DNA of 52,132 nt from Microcaldota archaeon (GTDB lineage Archaea; Micrarchaeota; Micrarchaeia; Micrarchaeales; Micrarchaeaceae). The notes beneath the pieces are model-generated. The model was not told the DNA's origin, did not search any database, and worked only from the letters and a program-made list of their open reading frames with translations. The position numbers were made by a program, and so were the translations under genes. Positions 45,589-52,132 of this stretch are shown piece by piece (the first letter of the stretch is position 1; each line of letters opens with the position of its first letter). The stretch is taken from assembly GCA_027339055.1 (NCBI GenBank), contig DAHWRK010000003.1:1-52132 (forward strand), written 5' to 3'.

Positions 45589-45767
45589 TTTACTACCCCT
45601 GACAGCAGCATTAGCATAAGCACGGCGAATACCGCCACTGCTATGTTTATCGCCATTACTGCATACATTATCCTCTGTAATTTCATCATCGCTCTGGCGC
45701 CCTCTTCGGTCGTCTTGAGCTTATGCTGCTTATGCATTATCTTGTCCATTGTATAATTGCTTCGCAT
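45585..45767 (-). CDS. Unknown 60-aa single-TM protein in ATPase operon
   Basis: Overlaps the neighbouring genes; [60 protein letters not shown]. Confidence 0.6.
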   Translation of the reverse strand: MRSNYTMDKIMHKQHKLKTTEEGARAMMKLQRIMYAVMAINIAVAVFAVLMLMLLSGVVK

Positions 45768-46399
45768 CAGGCCTCACCTTCGCTCTCCAGCTTGCCCTTT
45801 ATGTATTTTATTGAGACTATCTGGTCCCTTTCCATGTCGTCCAACCTTTGCTTTATGTACGATGCCTTTTCCTTAAGCTTTGGTATTGCAACGTTTTCTA
45901 TTGCGTTGCTTCTCCTGTTGAGCTTCTCTATTTCGTAAAGCAGGAGGCGCAGTGCGTTCTCCTTTTCCGCAACTTCTATGAGCAGCTTGAACAGGTTCTC
46001 GTAGCTCCTTTTTGCATCGAACACCGATGCCGGCATCGATATTACAGAGTAAACTGCATCCTCCGTTCCGTTGGATTTTATCTCGAGATCCGGTATCTTT
46101 ACCCCCATTATGTTTTTTGAGGAAGCTCTTGCTGAGGCCTCGGCGTTTTCCGCAGCAATGCGCTCCATTGTTATCCTCCCTGACATAATATCTGCTATCT
46201 TTACAGAATCCGCAGCCAGGCGCACGCTCTCGAGCATGTTGCCCCTCATCTGCCGTATCTGCCTTGCCATGTCGAAGAATGCCAGAACAAGGCTTGACCT
46301 TTTCATCTTGAGAAGGTTGAGCCCCTTGGCTGCCACCTTTATGCGAGCCCTTGTCTTTATGAGCTCCAGCCTTGTAGTCCTTATATTACTTTGGGCCAT
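45767..46399 (-). CDS. atpD: A-type ATP synthase subunit D
   Basis: 210 aa; [32 protein letters not shown]-terminal signature and long helices. Confidence 0.9.
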   Translation of the reverse strand: MAQSNIRTTRLELIKTRARIKVAAKGLNLLKMKRSSLVLAFFDMARQIRQMRGNMLESVRLAADSVKIADIMSGRITMERIAAENAEASARASSKNIMGVKIPDLEIKSNGTEDAVYSVISMPASVFDAKRSYENLFKLLIEVAEKENALRLLLYEIEKLNRRSNAIENVAIPKLKEKASYIKQRLDDMERDQIVSIKYIKGKLESEGEA

Positions 46400-47780
46400 T
46401 CCTCTCTTCCCACTTTCCGTATTTCTTTATGTATTCGTCCTTGACCCTCTTGACGTCGTTCCTGTCTATGTTCGACAAAAGCTCCCAGCTAAGCTCCAGG
46501 GTCTTTTCTATGCTCCTGTCCTCGTAGTAATCCTGGTTTACGAATTTGCTTTCGAACAGGTCGGCGAATTTCAGGTATGCCTTGTCGCCCTGGCTGAGCG
46601 CCTCTTCTCCGACTATTTCGGTTAGGCTTCTAAGGTCCTTGCCCTTTGCGTATGCGGCATAAAGCTGATCCACTACGCCCCTGTGGTCCTCTCTCGTGCT
46701 GTTCTTGCCTATTCCCTGGTTCATCAGCCTGGAAAGGGAAAGCAGCACGTCTACGTTAGGGTATATTCCCTTCCTGTAGAGCTCCCTGCTCAGCACTATC
46801 TGGCCCTCCGTTATGTAGCCGGTGAGGTCGGGTATCGGGTGCGTTATGTCGTCACCGGGCATGGTAAGTATCGGCACCTGCGTTATCGAGCCCTTTCTGC
46901 CCCTTATTTTTCCGGCCCTTTCGTATATCGTCGACAGGTCGGTATACATGTATCCGGGGAATCCCCTTCTTCCAGGAACTTCCTGCCTTGCTGCAGATAT
47001 CTCCCTGAGCGCTTCGCAGTAGTTTGTCATGTCAGTAAGTATTACCAGCACGTGCATGTCTTCCTTGTAAGCCAGATATTCTGCGGTAGTCAACGCTAAC
47101 CTAGGCAGTATTATCCTTTCCATAGATGGATCCGATGATAGGTTCATGAACATTACTGCCCTGTCTATGGCCCCTGTTTCCTCGAATTCAGTCTTGAAGA
47201 AGTTTGCCTCTTCGCTGTTTATTCCTATGCCACCGAAAACCACGCTGAAACCCTCGGATTTGTTGAGTATCTTTGCCTGCCTGGCTATCTGCGCCGCGAG
47301 CCTGTTGTGCGGCAGTCCGGAAGCGGAGAATATCGGCAGCTTCTGCCCCCTCACCAAAGTGTTCATTCCGTCTATCGTCGATATTCCAGTTTCTATGAAC
47401 TCCGACGGCTCTTCCCTTGAATATGGGTTTATGGCGCTGCCGTTTATGTCTATCTCTTCACCCTGCACTATCTCCGGGCCTCCGTCCCTTGGTTTTCCCA
47501 TGCCGTTGAATATCCTGCCGAGCATGTCGGTGCTGACCTTGAGCTTGGCGGTTGTGCCGGTAAGCCTTACCGCAGTGTTGCCGGTGTTCATTCCCCTCGT
47601 TTCGCCGAACGACTGCACTATGGCTGTTCCATCCCTAGTATCGAGAACCTGCCCAGTGACAGTCCTTCCGTCTTCGAGCTTTATTTCTACGAGCTCGTTG
47701 TACGCCGCATCCTTTATGCCGTCAACAAAAAGAAGCACATTTGTTATCTGGCTTATTGTTTTGTAGTAAATATCTCCCAT
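46386..47780 (-). CDS. atpB: A-type ATP synthase subunit B
   Basis: [64 protein letters not shown]. Confidence 0.97.
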   Translation of the reverse strand: MGDIYYKTISQITNVLLFVDGIKDAAYNELVEIKLEDGRTVTGQVLDTRDGTAIVQSFGETRGMNTGNTAVRLTGTTAKLKVSTDMLGRIFNGMGKPRDGGPEIVQGEEIDINGSAINPYSREEPSEFIETGISTIDGMNTLVRGQKLPIFSASGLPHNRLAAQIARQAKILNKSEGFSVVFGGIGINSEEANFFKTEFEETGAIDRAVMFMNLSSDPSMERIILPRLALTTAEYLAYKEDMHVLVILTDMTNYCEALREISAARQEVPGRRGFPGYMYTDLSTIYERAGKIRGRKGSITQVPILTMPGDDITHPIPDLTGYITEGQIVLSRELYRKGIYPNVDVLLSLSRLMNQGIGKNSTREDHRGVVDQLYAAYAKGKDLRSLTEIVGEEALSQGDKAYLKFADLFESKFVNQDYYEDRSIEKTLELSWELLSNIDRNDVKRVKDEYIKKYGKWEERNGPK

Positions 47781-47795
47781 TTTTACACCGGTATA

Positions 47796-49550
47796 TCATT
47801 CTTCAGAAGCCTTTATGTTGCGCATGTCGATGGCAAGCTTGGAAATCTCCTTGGAATACTCCTCTATCTGCTCCTCCGGAATGAACTTCATCTTCGCGAT
47901 TTTCTGCTTGACTTCAAGCTTTGACATCTTCTCGGCTGGCACGCCATGGTCTACAGCCAGGGATTCCTCGTCGCCGACCTGAAGTATCGATTTCAGCATA
48001 AGGTACTGCTTGCGCATCGACGAATACGTATCAACCTCGTCGAATGCGTTCTGCTGCAGGAAGTCCTCCCTGAGGCTTTTCGCCGTATCCAGAGTGACCT
48101 TGTCCTGCTCCGGAAGCGCATCGTAGCCTACGAGCTGCACTATCTCGTTTATCTCGGATTCCTTCTGCAGTATGGCCATTGCCTTCTTGTACAGGCCCGA
48201 CCATTCGGGGCTTATGTTGACCTCGTACCATTTGGCGAGGTCGTCAGCATAAAGTGAATAGCTGTTTAGCCAGTTTATCGAAGGGAAATGCCTGGCGTTG
48301 GCAAGGGCTGCATCGAGAGCCCAGAAGACCCTTGTGACCCTGAGCGTGTTCTGCGACACCGGCTCGGATATGTCTCCTCCTGGAGGGGATACTGCGCCTA
48401 TTGCGGTTATTGAGCCTATGCCTCCGTTGAGGACGTGAACCCTGCCTGCCCTTTCGTAGAATTCGGCGACCTTTCTTCCGAGATATGCAGGATAGCCTTC
48501 TTCTCCAGGCATCTCCTCGAGCCTTCCGGATATTTCCCTTAGCGCCTCGGCCCATCTGCTTGTCGAGTCTGCCATGAGCGCAACGTCATATCCCATGTCC
48601 CTGTAATATTCCGCAAGAGTTATGGCGGTGTATATGCTCGCCTCCCTGGCAGCCACGGGCATGTTCGAAGTGTTGGCTATGAGTATTGTCCTGTCCATTA
48701 GGGGCTGGCCAGTCTTTGGGTCCTTGAGCTCTGGGAATGTGGTGAGTATTTCCGTCATCTCGTTGCCGCGCTCTCCGCAGCCCACGTATACAATCAGGTC
48801 TGCGTCCGACCATTTTGCGAGCTGGTGCTGTATTACGGTCTTGCCGCTTCCGAACGGGCCTGGAACCGCAGCGGTTCCGCCCTTTGCGACTGGAAACATC
48901 GTGTCTACGACGCGCTGCCCGGTTATAAGCGGAACTTCCATGGGGAGCTTGTCTTTTACCGGCCTTGGCATCCTCACGGGCCATCTCTGCAGCATTGCCA
49001 CTTTGACATCCTTTCCAGTTTCCGTTTTTATAGTCGCAAACGGCTCTTCTATTGTAAACTCGCCGTCGCTTATTGAGCTTATAGTGCCAGACACGCCATG
49101 CGGGACCATTACCTTGTGCTTTATAAGGCTCGTCTCGTCGACTTCTGCTATAATGTCGCCTGCGCTTACGTGCGCACCCTTCTTCTGCACGGCTTTAAGC
49201 GCCCATTTCTTCTTGGTGTCAATGGACTCTACGTTTATGCCCCTGGCTATGAAGTCGCCGCTCTCGGCCCTTATCTTGTCCAGCGGCCTCTGTATTCCGT
49301 CGAATATGGAACCGACGATGCCCGGCGCAAGCATAACGGAGAGCTGCATTCCTGTGCTCTTTATTATGTCTCCTGGCCTGAGTCCGCTTGTATCTTCGTA
49401 CACCTGCACGGTGGCCATGCCTTTTTCCAGCTTTATTATCTCCCCGATAAGCTCCTCCTTGCCAACCCTCACCACATCGTACATGTTGGGGTTTTCCAGA
49501 CCTCCCGCTATTACGACCGGGCCCGAAATTCTATATATAAATCCGCTCAT
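47796..49550 (-). CDS. atpA: A-type ATP synthase subunit A (catalytic), no intein
   Basis: GPFGSGKTVIQHQLAKW P-loop, GCGERGNEMTE, MADSTSRWAEALREISGRLEEMPGEEGYPAYL. Confidence 0.97.
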   Translation of the reverse strand: MSGFIYRISGPVVIAGGLENPNMYDVVRVGKEELIGEIIKLEKGMATVQVYEDTSGLRPGDIIKSTGMQLSVMLAPGIVGSIFDGIQRPLDKIRAESGDFIARGINVESIDTKKKWALKAVQKKGAHVSAGDIIAEVDETSLIKHKVMVPHGVSGTISSISDGEFTIEEPFATIKTETGKDVKVAMLQRWPVRMPRPVKDKLPMEVPLITGQRVVDTMFPVAKGGTAAVPGPFGSGKTVIQHQLAKWSDADLIVYVGCGERGNEMTEILTTFPELKDPKTGQPLMDRTILIANTSNMPVAAREASIYTAITLAEYYRDMGYDVALMADSTSRWAEALREISGRLEEMPGEEGYPAYLGRKVAEFYERAGRVHVLNGGIGSITAIGAVSPPGGDISEPVSQNTLRVTRVFWALDAALANARHFPSINWLNSYSLYADDLAKWYEVNISPEWSGLYKKAMAILQKESEINEIVQLVGYDALPEQDKVTLDTAKSLREDFLQQNAFDEVDTYSSMRKQYLMLKSILQVGDEESLAVDHGVPAEKMSKLEVKQKIAKMKFIPEEQIEEYSKEISKLAIDMRNIKASEE

Positions 49551-49590
49551 TCAAATCAACTTACAATTCAAAGTTCAATCAAGTGTCATA

Positions 49591-49920
49591 TCAATTTTTG
49601 TATATGTCGACGCCCAGGACCCTCTTGGCCAGTGCCTCTACCGATTCCGACTGCTCGGATAGCTCCTTCTCCGAAGGTATGAATATCACCAAAGGCTTCA
49701 TTGCCGTTTCCGTGGCCCTGAGTGCGTTTGGGCTGAGCGACAGTCTTATCGAATATGAAGCTATTACTAAATCGTATTCCTTAGAGGCCATTAGCCTAAG
49801 GAGCGTTGACGAAGCCTCCTTGCCCTCGCTGATGAAAACGTCCTTTATCCCGGAAAGCTTGAACCCGAGGGCTATCTCGCGCTCGCCTATGACTGCTATC
49901 TTTCCGAATTTAGCTTCCAT
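49591..49920 (-). CDS. atpF: A-type ATP synthase subunit F
   Basis: 109 aa; KIAVIGEREIALGFKLSGIKDVF; position between C and A. Confidence 0.85.
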   Translation of the reverse strand: MEAKFGKIAVIGEREIALGFKLSGIKDVFISEGKEASSTLLRLMASKEYDLVIASYSIRLSLSPNALRATETAMKPLVIFIPSEKELSEQSESVEALAKRVLGVDIYKN

Positions 49921-50986
49921 TCTGCTTCACCGCTTCGTTGTGCGCGTATAGCGCAAAGTCGGCCTTTATCCCGTAATAGCCCTGCAACAGCAACGCCCTG
50001 AGCGCGTCCCTTTCTGCTTCGAGCCTGAGTATGTAGCTCATTATATAAGACAATGATTGCGAGGATGCGGAGAAAGTAGGCATGAACCTTTTATACAGCG
50101 AGCTTTTCAGCACCGCTTCCAGTTCCGAGAGCTTTCCTGCCGTGACGTATCTGGAAAGCGAGTCCTGAGCGCTGTCTCCCAGCAGCTTCGACACGGCTTC
50201 GGGAGCTTTTCCATTGACCGCTTCGGCGATCTGCGAAGCGCTTATGCTGCCTCCTTTTATTATGTATTGCTGAATGTCCTGTACGCCGGAATATGCGGCC
50301 TTGGCGGCGTTGAGCACGTTTTCCGCGTCTATCGTCGCTATGACATATTCGTACACAGGCCCCTCGTCGCCCTTGTAGAAGCGCAGCGATTCTGAAAGAC
50401 GCGTATAGTAGTAGAAGCCAAGCTCGGTAAGCATTGGTGCCAGCGATCCGTTCTTTGCATAGTCGTCTATGTGCGACATCAGCACGGTGCCGTAGCCGAA
50501 CTTTGCAAGATAATTGACTACCGAAACTACGTCCTTCTGCGCCAGCAGGTTGGCATAGTCTGGCTTGCTTATGCTGCCCGCAAGTATGCCGACTGGATTC
50601 TTAACGGCCAGCATGAAATGCGATGTATCGGTAAGCTCGTAGCCCATTGCCTTCGAAGAGAGCACGACCTTTATGTTTTCTATATCCCACTTGCTTATGT
50701 AGGCCCTTACGAACGGCTGAGCCAGCGGCGGCATTGCGATATAGGCTTCCTGCAGCGATTTTGCCATTGTGGCATTTATTACAGCTTCGAAAAGGTCTGG
50801 CATCTGGTACAGCTGCGATAGCTCGTCTATCTGCTTCCTGTATCTGGTCTCCGACAGCATTTTGAGTATCTCTTCCGGAGATTTACCGGAAGCCTGCTCG
50901 TAGAAGCCAGTGCTGAGAAGCGAGGTTGCCATCGCCCTTAGGCTGCCGTACTTCCCAGTATACGTTGAATCAGTCATTTTTACCAT
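49910..50986 (-). CDS. atpC: A-type ATP synthase subunit C
   Basis: 358 aa helical V-ATPase d/C-like (YISKWDIENIKVVLSSKAMG); gene order. Confidence 0.88.
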   Translation of the reverse strand: MVKMTDSTYTGKYGSLRAMATSLLSTGFYEQASGKSPEEILKMLSETRYRKQIDELSQLYQMPDLFEAVINATMAKSLQEAYIAMPPLAQPFVRAYISKWDIENIKVVLSSKAMGYELTDTSHFMLAVKNPVGILAGSISKPDYANLLAQKDVVSVVNYLAKFGYGTVLMSHIDDYAKNGSLAPMLTELGFYYYTRLSESLRFYKGDEGPVYEYVIATIDAENVLNAAKAAYSGVQDIQQYIIKGGSISASQIAEAVNGKAPEAVSKLLGDSAQDSLSRYVTAGKLSELEAVLKSSLYKRFMPTFSASSQSLSYIMSYILRLEAERDALRALLLQGYYGIKADFALYAHNEAVKQNGS

Positions 50987-51557
50987 TTATAACCTTGATA
51001 AGCCTTGAATAGAATCCATCCCTTACCTTGGAGAGCATGCTGTCAAGGCCATAGTCTATTGCCATTTTGCCGTCTGAAGAGTTTGCGTACAGGCCGAACG
51101 CGAAGCCTTCGGGGGCTTCGGAAAGCTTGGCCTTAGGGAATTTCTTTTTTATCAGCTGCATGTCGTCCTTGGCAGCATGCACCTCGCAGTCTGTCCCTAG
51201 CGCATCAAGAGCATTGGAATACAGCTTGAGTAGCAGGGCTTTGTAATCGTCCGTATTTTTGTATTCTGATATCGAAGCCCTGAGTTCGGCCTCCGCTGCT
51301 GAGAGCTTTTCGGCCATCGAGCCATAGAGTATCCTTTTGGCCTCTATATTTGCCTTGGACTGTTCCCTTGCCTTTATCTGCGAAGCCTCAAACTCTGCCT
51401 TGGAAATCGTTTCCTTCGATTCCGAAGCCGCCCGTGCCTTTGCATCGTTTATTATTTTATCCGCTTCGGCCCTAGCTTCGCTGAGGAGCTTGGATGTTTC
51501 CTGCTCCTTGCGCTTTTCTATGCCTGCCACGATCTCTTCGAGGCCCATTTGCACCAC
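50970..51557 (-). CDS. atpE: A-type ATP synthase subunit E
   Basis: 195 aa; EEIVAGIEKRKEQETSKLLSEARAEADKIINDAKARA; gene order. Confidence 0.88.
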   Translation of the reverse strand: MVQMGLEEIVAGIEKRKEQETSKLLSEARAEADKIINDAKARAASESKETISKAEFEASQIKAREQSKANIEAKRILYGSMAEKLSAAEAELRASISEYKNTDDYKALLLKLYSNALDALGTDCEVHAAKDDMQLIKKKFPKAKLSEAPEGFAFGLYANSSDGKMAIDYGLDSMLSKVRDGFYSRLIKVINGKND

Positions 51558-51566
51558 TGGCTAACT

Positions 51567-51806
51567 TCAAAGTATCTGCAGCAGCAGTATGAGGCCGAGC
51601 ACGAATCCTATTATCCAAAGCGTTTCTGGTATCACGAAGAAGAACAGCACCTGCCCGAATTTTTCAGGCTTTTCGGCTATTATTCCCATTCCTGCAGCTC
51701 CGATTCCCTGCTGCGCCATTCCAGTTCCTATCAATCCTCCGGCTATTGCTATAGATGCAGCAACAGCATATAACGGACTTACCGCTACTACCATGTTTTT
51801 CACCAA
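51567..51806 (-). CDS. atpK: A-type ATP synthase subunit K (rotor ring proteolipid)
   Basis: 79 aa, two hydrophobic helices, VIPETLWIIGFVL with conserved Glu in helix 2. Confidence 0.92.
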   Translation of the reverse strand: MVKNMVVAVSPLYAVAASIAIAGGLIGTGMAQQGIGAAGMGIIAEKPEKFGQVLFFFVIPETLWIIGFVLGLILLLQIL

Positions 51807-51953
51807 ATCATTAAGCTTTAACGTAGCAATATAAATAAATTAACAAGCATAGATAACTAATCTCGTGCTAATGAATACAAACAATTAATTTTGCAACGAA
51901 TAGATTTATAAAGGCTCCATAAAATAGGCGCAGCACAGCGTTTGCGCCGGCAT

Positions 51954-52132
51954 ATGCTTTTGAAAGTGATCGTAATGGAAGGGAAAGAGATTAAGATAGA
52001 AAAGATGGGCGATTTCGAATGGCAGATTGATGCTTCGCAGGAAAAATCCATGAACGTTCCGGTGAAGATATTTGCCAACGATTACATAATTGACAACATA
52101 CAGCGCGACAGGACGCTGAAGCAGGCCATAAA
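51954..52132 (+). CDS. rtcB: 5' part of RtcB RNA ligase (truncated by window end)
   Basis: Open to end of window; FEWQIDASQEKSMNVPVKIFANDYIIDNIQRDRTLKQAI matches the RtcB N-terminal pattern; ATG at 51954 or 51975; TATA-like tttataaagg near 51905. Confidence 0.75.
   Translation, partial: MLLKVIVMEGKEIKIEKMGDFEWQIDASQEKSMNVPVKIFANDYIIDNIQRDRTLKQAI

Noticed and set aside
1-52132. CRISPR array
   Set aside because: No regularly spaced direct repeats with unique spacers seen by eye; LamG linkers and Gly triplets are coding repeats
1-52132. Transposase, integrase or inteins
   Set aside because: No transposase/integrase motifs recognised; ATPase subunit A and DNA ligase are uninterrupted, so no intein

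Overview
Archaeal chromosome segment, gene-dense, with many ATGA-type start/stop overlaps. Inference: DPANN/ARMAN-like lineage (Micrarchaeota-like), based on tRNA introns, archaeal A-type ATPase, archaeal PheS/PheT and class III pilin signals; no taxonomic search could be run. Core genes: A-type ATPase cluster (K-E-C-F-A-B-D-x-H-I, minus strand, 43.3-51.8 kb), pheS-pheT, ksgA/dim1, ATP-dependent DNA ligase, TRAM protein, M50 site-2 protease, a galT-like gene, an MDR dehydrogenase, and the 5' end of rtcB at the right edge. Three tRNA genes are visible: Gln(CUG) with a D-loop insertion that can fold as a BHB-like intron, Thr(GGU) without intron, and Thr(CGU) with a 37/38 intron. The accessory content is mostly surface and appendage machinery: two separate type IV pilus/archaellum-like assembly loci (6.2-11.8 kb and 24.7-31.0 kb), a LamG-domain surface cluster (1-6.0 kb), an orphan class III pilin (42.7 kb), a 2040-aa Gly-rich surface protein paired with a very basic membrane-anchored protein, and a 997-aa beta-helix-like surface protein. 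Main items to check: two membrane RCK/TrkA-N proteins with no recognisable K+ selectivity filter, a small conserved-looking gene split by an in-frame TGA, a D-loop tRNA intron, a structured or Cys-rich intergenic locus near 38.6 kb, and an unknown 60-aa membrane protein inside the ATPase operon.
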